Assembly (NCBI GenBank): GCA_021157645.1
Contig: JAGGWC010000220.1
Location: 1-8,843, forward strand
Direction of reading: 5' to 3'
Source: Candidatus Cloacimonadota bacterium
GTDB lineage: Bacteria; Cloacimonadota; Cloacimonadia; Cloacimonadales; TCS61
DNA: 8,843 nucleotides
Notes under the pieces: model-generated
Database searches by the model: none
The model's input: the letters and a program-made list of their open reading frames with translations, nothing else
What the model was told of the DNA's origin: nothing
Part shown: positions 1-6,395 of the stretch, in pieces
Layout: the number at the start of each line of letters is the position of its first letter
Position numbering within the stretch: position 1 is the first letter of the stretch
Program-made: the position numbers and the translations under genes

Positions 1-1136
1 GAAGTTGGGAACATACTGAAAGCAACTGCTTCACCTTCATCTACACGATTAGAAAGTTCTTTCAAACCACGAATCCCACCAACAAAATCAATTCTTTTAT
101 CTTTTCTGGGATCACCAATTCCTAAAATTGGATTTAATAAATTATCCTGCAGAATAGCAACATCAAGTGATTTTACTGGATCACTTTCGTTAAATGTACC
201 ATTTTTAGCTGTAAGATTATACCAAGTACCATTCAGATACATTCCAAAATTATGCAATTTATTTGGTTTATAACCTTCTGATGTGCTATGAACTTCTACA
301 TCAAAATTTTCAGATACTTTATTCAAGAAATCTTCAACAGAGTTTCCATGCATATCTTTAACTACTCTGTTGTAATCCATTATATAAAGCTGATTATCAG
401 GGAAAATAACAGAGAGAAAATAGTTATATTCTTCTTCACCAGTGTGATTTGGATTTTCCTTTCTTCTTCTCTGCCCTACTTTAGTCCCAGAAGCAGACCG
501 ATGATGTCCATCTGCTACATATAAAGAATCTATTTTAGAAAAAATATTCAAGATTTTTTCAATATCATTTTGCTGATCGATCTTCCAAAAAATATGTTTA
601 ATACCATCTTCAGTTTCAATATTATAAAGTGGATTCTCTTTAATGATCTCTTCAACAATTTCATTCATGTCTTTACGGGCACGATATGTAAGGAAAACAG
701 GGCCTGTATTGGCATTTAGCGTATCAACATGCTTGATCCTGTCTGCTTCTTTTACAGCTCTTGTATGCTCATGTTTCTTAATAATTCCGTTTTCATAATC
801 TTCTATGGAAGCCCCTGCAACCAGCCCGATTTCGTCAACATTTCCCATTATGAGACGATAGAGATAAAAACAAGGTTTTTCATCTTGAATAAGAATACCT
901 TCATTTAACATTTTATAGAGATTTTTTCTACCTTTTTGATATACTTCATCACTGTAGACATCGGTATCTTCAGGAAGGTCTACTTCCGGTTTTATAACAT
1001 GAAGAAAGCTATTTGGTTTACCTTTTACCTCTTCTCTTGCTTCTGTTGAATTCAAAACATCATAAGGAGGAGATGCTACATCTAAAATCTTATCTGTAGC
1101 AGGTCTAACTCCCATAAAAGGTTTGATCTTCGCCAT
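1..1136 (-). CDS. DUF1015 family protein, C-terminus cut off by window edge
   Basis: The frame is open from an ATG at 1134-1136 to the left edge (378 codons), so the gene's 3' end lies outside the window. The start is well supported by AGGAGAG about five bases upstream. The product is a soluble protein beginning MAKIKPFMGVRPA, with the family's SPPYDV motif at residues 22-27, KHEHTR at 121-126 and the hallmark DGHHR at 209-213. The visible end, AFSMFPT, is a typical late DUF1015 segment, so little is missing from a family of roughly 400 residues. The DGHHR motif recalls the ParB/SerK-type fold of free-serine kinases, and from memory DUF1015 genes in Bacteroidota lie beside serC and serA. A role in phosphoserine or serine metabolism is therefore plausible but inferred. 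It follows ileS by 72 bp, with repeat copy A between. The family call is firm; the function is not. Confidence 0.9.
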   Translation of the reverse strand, partial: MAKIKPFMGVRPATDKILDVASPPYDVLNSTEAREEVKGKPNSFLHVIKPEVDLPEDTDVYSDEVYQKGRKNLYKMLNEGILIQDEKPCFYLYRLIMGNVDEIGLVAGASIEDYENGIIKKHEHTRAVKEADRIKHVDTLNANTGPVFLTYRARKDMNEIVEEIIKENPLYNIETEDGIKHIFWKIDQQNDIEKILNIFSKIDSLYVADGHHRSASGTKVGQRRRKENPNHTGEEEYNYFLSVIFPDNQLYIMDYNRVVKDMHGNSVEDFLNKVSENFDVEVHSTSEGYKPNKLHNFGMYLNGTWYNLTAKNGTFNESDPVKSLDVAILQDNLLNPILGIGDPRKDKRIDFVGGIRGLKELSNRVDEGEAVAFSMFPT

Positions 1137-1157
1137 TATTTCTCTCCTAATTTTAAG

Positions 1158-1213
1158 TAACTCAACATTCCGTTGTTGAGATTATTCTTTCGAGATCGGA
1201 ATCTCGATCTACG
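1158..1213. repeat. Double-hairpin intergenic repeat, copy A
   Basis: This 56-bp element contains two adjacent palindromes. The first has stem ctcaaca/tgttgag around a 6-base loop. The second has stem cgagat/atctcg around cgga. It matches copy B (4355-4410) at 47 of 56 positions by eye, ungapped, and copy C apart from a 3-base gap. Its right end overlaps the ileS stop codon (1209-1211). Base 4 and base 23 of the element are c/g here and a/t in copy B, a compensatory change that supports a real stem. There is no U-tract after the hairpins in the direction of transcription, so a simple terminator is unlikely. Confidence 0.85.
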
Positions 1214-4200
1214 CTTTTTCAACCGTCATGAACACTTCATTACCGTTGATGTCCCATTTTATCATATCTTCCTGCTCACCTTTGCAGCAATAAAATGAAT
1301 CTGTTAATGTTTCTGCTTTTATGTATTCAGCATATTTTATGAAAACAGTCTGAATATTCTCGCTGCCAAAATAGAAAATCTTAATGCGATCCATGATCTC
1401 CATATTTTTATCCTTCCGAGTATTCTGGATTTTAGCAACAAGTTCACGAGCTAATCCTTCTTCAATGAGTTCTTCATTAAGATTTGTATCTAAAGCCACA
1501 AATAATTCTTGATTATAGGATTCAAATATAAATCCTTCTTTATCTTTTATAGAAATACTCAGATCTTCTTCAGTAAGCTTGAAAGTACTTCCATCCATCT
1601 CTAGATAATATTCATTATTTTTATGAAGAGTTTCCACGATATTATTTGAGTCCATTTGCTCTAAAGCAGCAACAATACGTTTTATATGCTTACCGTATTT
1701 TGGACCCATCACCTTGAAGTTTGCCTTGAATTCATAAGTAACAAAATTATCTTTATCGGTAATATACTTGATCTCTTTTACATTGATTTCTTCTTTTATC
1801 AAGTCTTCCATTCTAGCAATAAGCGGTTTGTATTTTTCGGGAACATAAAGCGCTCCCAGAGTTTGTCGAACCTTGATCTGACACGTATTACGCGCAGCTC
1901 TTCCCAAAGAAACGAGCTTAATAACAGAATCCATTTCTTCTTCCAGTTTGGGATGTATCACGTTCTTATTTACACTTGGGAAATCATCTAAATGTACACT
2001 TTCTTTTCCTGTAAGATTCGTGTAGACCTCCTCAGAAAGATATGGAGCAAAAGGAGCCATGAGTTTACAAACTTCAACTAACACATGGTATAAAGTAAGA
2101 TAAGCTTCCTTTTTATTCTCAGAAAGTTCCATCTCCCAATATCTTCTACGGCAGCGGCGAACATACCAATTGCTTAAGTCATCAATCACAAAATCCTGGA
2201 TAGCTCGAACGCTTTTTGTAGGATTATATTTATCATTATTTTTAGTAACAACTTCAATTAAATTATTCAATTTTGAGATGATCCATTTATCAATTTCTAT
2301 AACTTTATTTTCATTAAATTCGAATTTTGAAGCATTGAAATCATCAATATTTGCATAAGTTACGTAGAAGGAGTAAACATTCTTCAACGTTCCAAAGAAT
2401 TTATTTACTATTTCTATAACGCCCTGTTCATCAAATTTAGTTGGAATCCAAGGTGGGCTAACTGCAAGCAAATACCAGCGGATTGCATCTGCTCCATACT
2501 CTTCCATAAGCTTCATTGGGTCAACAGAATTTCCCTTACTCTTACTCATTTTCTGACCATTTTTATCTAATATAAGATCATTAACCAGAACATTTTTATA
2601 GGAAGTTTTTCCAGTTAACAATGTTGAAATTGCTAATAATGAATAGAACCACCCGCGAGTTTGATCGATTCCTTCACTTATGAAATCGGCAGGAAAAAGT
2701 TCTTCAAAAAATCTATCCTTATTCTCAAACGGATAGTGCCATTGTGCAAATGGCATTGCACCGCTATCGAACCAACAGTCGATAACTTCTGGAGTCCTCT
2801 TCATTTTTCCACCGCATTCACATTTAAATTCAATATCATCCACATACGGTCGGTGTAATTCAATATTTTCAGGAACAGCTGAGCCATCTTTCATTTCCCC
2901 TTTTTCACGTAATTCCTTTATTGAGCCAACACTTTTAAGTTTACCACATTTCTCACAAACCCATACATTGAGTGGAGTTCCCCAAAATCTATCTCTTGAG
3001 ATTGCCCAGTCAATATTGTTTTCCAACCACTCACCAAAACGTTTTTCACCGACAAAATCGGGAGACCAGTTGATCTTGTTATTATTATCGATCATCTGTT
3101 GTTTGTATTCACTTGTTTTGATGTACCAGCTTGAACGAGCATAATAGATGAGTGGACTGTCGCAGCGCCAGCAGAAAGGATAACTATGAGTTATCTGCTT
3201 CCTTTTATAAAGAAGTTTGCGGTCTTTCATATTTCTAATGATACCTTTATCAGCATCTTTTACAAATATTCCAGCCCAGTCAGTGATTTTTTCATTAAAT
3301 TTTCCAGCACCGTCCACAGGTTGAATAATTGGCAATTCATATTTTTTACCAATATCGTAATCATCCTGTCCAAAAGCAGGAGCAGTATGAACAACACCTG
3401 TCCCATCGTTCATTGTAACATAATCTGCCAAGCCTACATAAAAGGCTTTTTCTTTGGGTTTTATAAATGGAAAAAGTTGTTCATATTGTTTATATTCAAG
3501 TTCGCTTCCCAAATATTCTTCAACTATTTCATATTCTTCATCAATTATTGTTAATCTTGCTTTTGCCAAAATAAAGTACTCATTTTCCAACTTGATCTTA
3601 ACATATTTTACATCGGGATGCATAACCAATGCAACATTTGAGATTAGCGTCCAAGGTGTTGTTGTCCAAGCAAGAAAATAAGTATTCTCTTCGTCTTTCA
3701 ACTTGAATTTAACAAACACAGAAGGATCTTCCGTTTCTTTGTAACCCTGTGCCACTTCATGACTGGAAAGTGGAGTTCCGCAACTTGGACAATACGGTAC
3801 AATTTTATGTCCTTTGTAGATCAATCCTTTCTTAAAGAAATCATTCAAAATCCACCATACGGTCTCAATATAATCATTTTCGAGTGTTATATAAGGATTA
3901 TCAAGATCTATCCAGTAACCCATTTCTTTAGTCATCTCACGCCACTCTTTTTCATAGGAAAAAACAGAGTTCCTGCATTTCGCATTGAACTTTTCAAGTC
4001 CATACGCTTCAACTTCTTTTTTATCATTAAGTTTAAGTTGTTTTTCTACTTCAATCTCTACCGGAAGTCCGTGTGTATCCCAACCTGCCTTTCTCTTAAC
4101 CTGAAAACCTTTCATGGTTTTGTAACGACAAACAGAATCTTTTAAAGTTCTGGCAATTACATGATGAATTCCCGGCATTCCATTAGCTGTGGGAGGACCT

Positions 4201-4334
4201 TCAAAAAATATAAATTTTTCTGCATCATTTCTGTTTGTTTCACTTTTTATTGCTATATTGTTCTTAACCCAATAATCTCTTATTCTCTTTTCCAGAGTGG
4301 ATGTTTTCTCTTTTACATCGACTTTATTATACAT
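1209..4334 (-). CDS. ileS: Isoleucyl-tRNA synthetase, IleRS2-like with GIHH signature
   Basis: This enzyme charges tRNA-Ile with isoleucine in the cytoplasm. The 1041-residue product has full-length class I architecture. The catalytic-site signature is at 55-58, inside GPPTANGMPGIHHV, and reads GIHH instead of HIGH. The CP1 editing domain carries WTTTPWT at 223-229 and GTGVVHTAPAFGQDD at 311-325. Cysteine pairs occur at 182/185, 388/391, 460/463 and 505/507. DQTRGWFYSLL (557-567) is typical of IleRS, and KMSKS is at 595-599. An anticodon-binding domain follows, then an IleRS2-like C-terminus without the CxxC zinc finger of E. coli-type IleRS. The start is chosen from AGGAGA four bases before the ATG. 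The stop codon TAG lies inside repeat copy A. No T-box leader is visible upstream. It sits between the small zinc protein (125-bp gap) and DUF1015. Confidence 0.97.
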   Translation of the reverse strand: MYNKVDVKEKTSTLEKRIRDYWVKNNIAIKSETNRNDAEKFIFFEGPPTANGMPGIHHVIARTLKDSVCRYKTMKGFQVKRKAGWDTHGLPVEIEVEKQLKLNDKKEVEAYGLEKFNAKCRNSVFSYEKEWREMTKEMGYWIDLDNPYITLENDYIETVWWILNDFFKKGLIYKGHKIVPYCPSCGTPLSSHEVAQGYKETEDPSVFVKFKLKDEENTYFLAWTTTPWTLISNVALVMHPDVKYVKIKLENEYFILAKARLTIIDEEYEIVEEYLGSELEYKQYEQLFPFIKPKEKAFYVGLADYVTMNDGTGVVHTAPAFGQDDYDIGKKYELPIIQPVDGAGKFNEKITDWAGIFVKDADKGIIRNMKDRKLLYKRKQITHSYPFCWRCDSPLIYYARSSWYIKTSEYKQQMIDNNNKINWSPDFVGEKRFGEWLENNIDWAISRDRFWGTPLNVWVCEKCGKLKSVGSIKELREKGEMKDGSAVPENIELHRPYVDDIEFKCECGGKMKRTPEVIDCWFDSGAMPFAQWHYPFENKDRFFEELFPADFISEGIDQTRGWFYSLLAISTLLTGKTSYKNVLVNDLILDKNGQKMSKSKGNSVDPMKLMEEYGADAIRWYLLAVSPPWIPTKFDEQGVIEIVNKFFGTLKNVYSFYVTYANIDDFNASKFEFNENKVIEIDKWIISKLNNLIEVVTKNNDKYNPTKSVRAIQDFVIDDLSNWYVRRCRRRYWEMELSENKKEAYLTLYHVLVEVCKLMAPFAPYLSEEVYTNLTGKESVHLDDFPSVNKNVIHPKLEEEMDSVIKLVSLGRAARNTCQIKVRQTLGALYVPEKYKPLIARMEDLIKEEINVKEIKYITDKDNFVTYEFKANFKVMGPKYGKHIKRIVAALEQMDSNNIVETLHKNNEYYLEMDGSTFKLTEEDLSISIKDKEGFIFESYNQELFVALDTNLNEELIEEGLARELVAKIQNTRKDKNMEIMDRIKIFYFGSENIQTVFIKYAEYIKAETLTDSFYCCKGEQEDMIKWDINGNEVFMTVEKA

Positions 4335-4354
4335 TTATTCTCCTAATATATTGG

Positions 4355-4410
4355 TAAATCAACATTCCTGTGTTGATATTATTTTATCGAGAGCGGAATC
4401 TCGAATTACG
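4355..4410. repeat. Double-hairpin intergenic repeat, copy B
   Basis: This 56-bp element abuts copy C directly and ends 20 bp before the ileS start codon. Its first stem is atcaaca/tgttgat, keeping full pairing despite changed bases relative to copy A. The second stem is cgaga/tctcg, with one mismatch next to the cgga loop. It starts taaatc and ends attacg. The element lies in the presumed 5' untranslated region of ileS and would form hairpins just upstream of its ribosome binding site. Confidence 0.85.
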
Positions 4411-4463
4411 TAAATCAACATTTCGTTGTTGAGTTTTTATCGAGATCGGAATCTCGATTTACG
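4411..4463. repeat. Double-hairpin intergenic repeat, copy C, with terminal inverted repeats
   Basis: This 53-bp unit is in tandem with copy B. It has the best second hairpin of the three: an uninterrupted 8-bp stem atcgagat/atctcgat around cgga. The first stem is tcaaca/tgttga. Including the last two bases of copy B, its ends form a perfect 8-bp inverted repeat: CGTAAATC (4409-4416) against GATTTACG (4456-4463). The right end overlaps the stop codon of the small zinc-protein gene (4459-4461). The layout is that of a very small MITE-like or REP-like element; no transposase is nearby. Confidence 0.85.
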
Positions 4464-4710
4464 ACTCTTTATCATCTTCTTCAAACAATTCTTTATATTG
4501 TTCTTTAAGTTCTGGAATATCCTTCACATAATTTTTCCAAGCTTCCATAACTTTATCTACATCTACACATTTAGGGCATAATACAAGTGTATTTTCCGGT
4601 GTAGTTCCAATATAACCTCGGTCATAACAATACCCGCAATTTTTCTTCTTTCTGTTATGAGCCGCAAACTCTTTAGCTTTTTCTAAATGTATCTCATCAA
4701 GCTTAAACAT
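4459..4710 (-). CDS. Small CxxC/CxxC putative zinc-binding protein of unknown function
   Basis: The 83-residue product begins MFKLDEIHLEKAKEF. The ATG at 4708-4710 is preferred over an in-frame ATG at 4764 because GAGG lies five bases before it and the upstream 18 residues look like translated spacer. Two cysteine pairs, CGYC (25-28) and CPKC (45-48), sit 16 residues apart and should bind one metal ion. Between them, DRGYIG resembles the C-x-x-C-x-D/G-x-G-Y zinc motifs seen in DnaJ-like and DnaC-like proteins. A basic patch (HNRKKK, 18-23) precedes the knuckle, and the C-terminal third is acidic and predicted helical (EEDDKES end). There is no signal peptide or membrane segment. It lies upstream of ileS on the same strand. 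I do not recognise the family; nucleic-acid or protein binding is a guess. Confidence 0.7.
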   Translation of the reverse strand: MFKLDEIHLEKAKEFAAHNRKKKNCGYCYDRGYIGTTPENTLVLCPKCVDVDKVMEAWKNYVKDIPELKEQYKELFEEDDKES

Positions 4711-4744
4711 ATTTACCTCAAAAAAATATTTTTTCAAAAATTTT

Positions 4745-4750
4745 ATTATA
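4745..4750 (-). promoter_or_regulatory. Candidate -10 box for the zinc-protein/ileS/DUF1015 unit
   Basis: Read on the minus strand this is a perfect TATAAT, 34 bases before the start codon of the small zinc protein. A perfect TTGACA lies at 4759-4764, but only 8 bases separate the two, so they cannot be a standard sigma-70 pair. The -35 region at proper spacing is weak. In this A+T-rich stretch chance matches are common, and some FCB-group bacteria use a different promoter consensus. Confidence 0.25.
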
Positions 4751-4812
4751 TCTAAATATGTCAATGATATATGAATAAGATTACCTTTGAAAGGTTTAAA
4801 ATAATTCCAATT

Positions 4813-4884
4813 CAGTCCCAGCCCTGAAGGACTGGGCTATTTTCTGGGTTTCATTCATACCAATGCATAAACGGTTGGGCTATT
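4813..4884. repeat. Two tandem hairpin units sharing TGGGCTATT
   Basis: Unit 1 has stem cagtcc (4813-4818) with ggactg (4829-4834); cccag/ctggg is an alternative pairing. Unit 2 has ccaat (4860-4864) pairing with gttgg (4874-4878), including one G-T pair. Each hairpin runs into the same nonamer tgggctatt (4833-4841 and 4876-4884), 43 bp apart. The core agccctgaagg resembles AGCCCTGAAGGGCT-type dispersed repeats known in many bacterial genomes. Confidence 0.6.
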
Positions 4885-4900
4885 CAAAAATCTGCATTTG

Positions 4901-4938
4901 CTCCTGCAAAGCAAATTAGGAGAGAGTTGGGGTGAGGT
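4901..4938. repeat. Dispersed-repeat remnant with ctcct/aggag inverted repeat
   Basis: Stem ctcct (4901-4905) pairs with aggag (4918-4922), followed by agagttggggtgaggt. This combination resembles a widespread family of intergenic repeats of the form CTCC-loop-GGAG followed by a GGGGTGAGGT tail. The assignment is by recollection of that pattern; copy number in this genome cannot be seen here. Confidence 0.5.
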
Positions 4939-4999
4939 AAAACGTGAGATCCACGTTTACATGGGGATGGCAATGTATGGTCAATTTCTCAATTTGACC
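4937..4999. repeat. Hairpin pair, possibly a second double-hairpin element
   Basis: The first hairpin pairs aaacgtg (4940-4946) with cacgttt (4952-4958) around agatc. With one bulged A it extends to gtaaaacgtg against cacgtttac (4937-4960). The second pairs ggtcaa (4979-4984) with ttgacc (4994-4999) around 9 bases. Two short stems about 20 bases apart echo the layout of repeats A-C, although the sequence differs. Confidence 0.5.
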
Positions 5000-5039
5000 G
5001 AGAGACAATATGATTCTGCAAGACTTGAATTGAATTAAA

Positions 5040-5068
5040 CCCCCTTTGATTCCCCCTTACAAAGGGGG
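5040..5068 (-). terminator. G/C-rich hairpin after rlmD, possible terminator and dispersed repeat
   Basis: A 9-bp stem pairs ccccctttg (5040-5048) with caaaggggg (5060-5068) around an 11-base loop. The loop contains a second ccccctt (5052-5058) that can instead pair with aaggggg (5062-5068), giving two mutually exclusive hairpins. It begins 7 bases after the rlmD stop codon. In the transcribed direction the stem is followed only by GTTTAATT, a poor U-tract, so termination is plausible but not certain. CCCCCTTTG/CAAAGGGGG palindromes are also common dispersed repeats. Confidence 0.5.
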
Positions 5069-5075
5069 ACGGAAG

Positions 5076-6395
5076 TCATCTTTCCAAAATTACAATATTC
5101 TCAATATGATATGTATGAGGGAACATATCCAAAGGCTGCATCTCCTTTGGAACAAAACCTTTTTCCATCATCAATTTAACGTCTCTAACTTGCGTCATTG
5201 GATCACAACTTATATAAATTATTTTCTTAATATCAGATGGAATGTTATCAATTATTCTTTGTTCAAGTCCTTTACGTGGTGGGTCAAAAATTATTGTATC
5301 TATTTTATGATCTTTTAATATTTTTGGTAATTCTATTTCTGCATAGCCAGCAACAAATTCACAGTTATCAATTTTATTGAGTTTTGCATTATCTTTTGCA
5401 TTCTGCACAGCTTTTACGTTATTTTCAATTCCAATAACTTTTGCTATTTTATCTGCTAGATAAAGTCCGATAGAACCAACTCCACAATAAGCATCAATCA
5501 CGTTTGAATCTTCTGAAATTGCTTGTTTAACAAATTTGTACATTTTCTCAGCTTGTTTTGTATTTACCTGGAAAAACGATTTATAATTAAGTTTGAATTT
5601 GGTCTTCTCTATCTGTTCATTAATAAAATCACGACCGAATAATATCTTCTCATCGTCACCCAGAATTACATTTGTTTTCTCAGGATTAATGTTTTGGATA
5701 ATTCCCACAATATTTGGATAAGCTTCTAATAATATCCTCTCTAATTGTCTTGAAAATGGTATTTTGCGGTTTCTAGTAACAAGGACCACGATAATTTCAT
5801 TTGTCTTTTCTGCATATCGAATGCCAATATGACGAATATTCCCAGAATGATTTCTCTCATTATAAACCTGCATTTTAGATGCTTCAATGTATGATATTAC
5901 TTTTTCACAAATATCATCAAAAAGAGGTGGTTGAAGTTTGCAACTTTTGTGTGGAATAACATTATGCGATCTGCTCTCGAACATTCCAGTAATTGGTTTT
6001 CCATCTTTTTTCGCCACAGGAAAAAAACTTTTATTCCGATATGGTTCTTTGCTGGATGCTATAATTTTATTGATCTTTCCTATCTCAATATTCTGAAAAA
6101 TCTCTTCAACAATTTCTTGTTTATAACTAAGTTGATCTTCGTAAGAAATATTAAGCCAATCACAGCCACCGCATTTTCCAAAAACTTCGCAATTTGGTTC
6201 AATTCTTTTGGGTGAGCTTTTAACAATATTTTCAATTTTACCAAAGCTAACTTGACGTCTAGTGCTAATTATTTGAACATCTAAAACATCTTCAGGAACT
6301 GCATTAGAAACAAAAACAGGATTTGAATTCTCGAATCCAAGTCCCAATCCTTTGTAAACCAGCTTTTCTATTTTGAGTTCTTTTATTATTCTCAT
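5076..6395 (-). CDS. rlmD: 23S rRNA (uracil-5-)-methyltransferase, RlmD/RlmCD (RumA) type
   Basis: The enzyme transfers a methyl group from S-adenosylmethionine to C5 of a uracil in 23S rRNA. The 439-residue product has an N-terminal TRAM RNA-binding domain (about 3-60). Iron-sulfur cysteines follow at 69, 75 and 78 (C-x5-C-G-G-C), with C152 as the likely fourth ligand. The C-terminal Rossmann methyltransferase has DAYCGVGSIG (301-310), DPPRKG (371-376), nucleophile C397 in SCDP, and the closing HIENIVIL with E432 as probable base. The ATG at 6393-6395 is preferred over an in-frame ATG at 6434. It overlaps the upstream stop as ATGA, has AAGGA five bases before it, and the extra 13 residues precede the TRAM domain. 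Motifs cannot separate U1939 (RlmD), dual-site RlmCD or a TrmA-like target, so the exact site is inferred. Confidence 0.93.
   Translation of the reverse strand: MRIIKELKIEKLVYKGLGLGFENSNPVFVSNAVPEDVLDVQIISTRRQVSFGKIENIVKSSPKRIEPNCEVFGKCGGCDWLNISYEDQLSYKQEIVEEIFQNIEIGKINKIIASSKEPYRNKSFFPVAKKDGKPITGMFESRSHNVIPHKSCKLQPPLFDDICEKVISYIEASKMQVYNERNHSGNIRHIGIRYAEKTNEIIVVLVTRNRKIPFSRQLERILLEAYPNIVGIIQNINPEKTNVILGDDEKILFGRDFINEQIEKTKFKLNYKSFFQVNTKQAEKMYKFVKQAISEDSNVIDAYCGVGSIGLYLADKIAKVIGIENNVKAVQNAKDNAKLNKIDNCEFVAGYAEIELPKILKDHKIDTIIFDPPRKGLEQRIIDNIPSDIKKIIYISCDPMTQVRDVKLMMEKGFVPKEMQPLDMFPHTYHIENIVILER

Larger units (their letters stand above)
4711..5075. other. Repeat-rich non-coding gap between rlmD and the small zinc-protein gene
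   Basis: No credible gene lies in these 365 bp. The stretch holds a series of unrelated palindromes. From left to right these are: an A/T-rich promoter-like zone (about 4721-4780), a short palindrome acctttgaaaggt (4783-4795), two tandem hairpin units each ending TGGGCTATT (4813-4884), a ctcct/aggag inverted repeat (4901-4922), a hairpin pair (4937-4999) and a C-rich/G-rich hairpin directly after rlmD (5040-5068). Several look like dispersed repeat families common in FCB-group genomes. The gap separates two probable transcription units. Confidence 0.75.

Noticed and set aside
288..524. Plus-strand 78-codon open frame
   Set aside because: It lies wholly inside the DUF1015 gene on the opposite strand and has no recognisable motif.
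1686..4346. Seven plus-strand open frames of 61-128 codons opposite ileS
   Set aside because: All are antisense to a full-length, motif-complete ileS, lack convincing ribosome binding sites and are rich in F, I, N and S, as expected from the reverse strand of an A+T-rich gene.
4335..4458. T-box leader or other riboswitch in front of ileS
   Set aside because: The space is filled by two copies of the double-hairpin repeat; no T-box sequence or specifier-loop layout is visible.
4355..4463. Minimal CRISPR array
   Set aside because: The two units abut with no spacers and each contains two internal palindromes; no cas genes are present.
4711..4764. Longer start for the small zinc protein (101 residues)
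   Set aside because: The upstream ATG lacks a ribosome binding site, and the extra residues derive from the A/T-rich promoter-like zone. The internal ATG has GAGG at good spacing.
4745..4764. Perfect TTGACA and TATAAT as one sigma-70 promoter
   Set aside because: Only 8 bases separate the two hexamers, far from the usual 16-18, so they cannot work together; only the -10 candidate is kept, at low confidence.
5046..5318. Plus-strand 90-codon open frame starting in the CCCCCTTTG repeat
   Set aside because: It begins within a repeat and runs antisense to rlmD; the protein has no coherent features.
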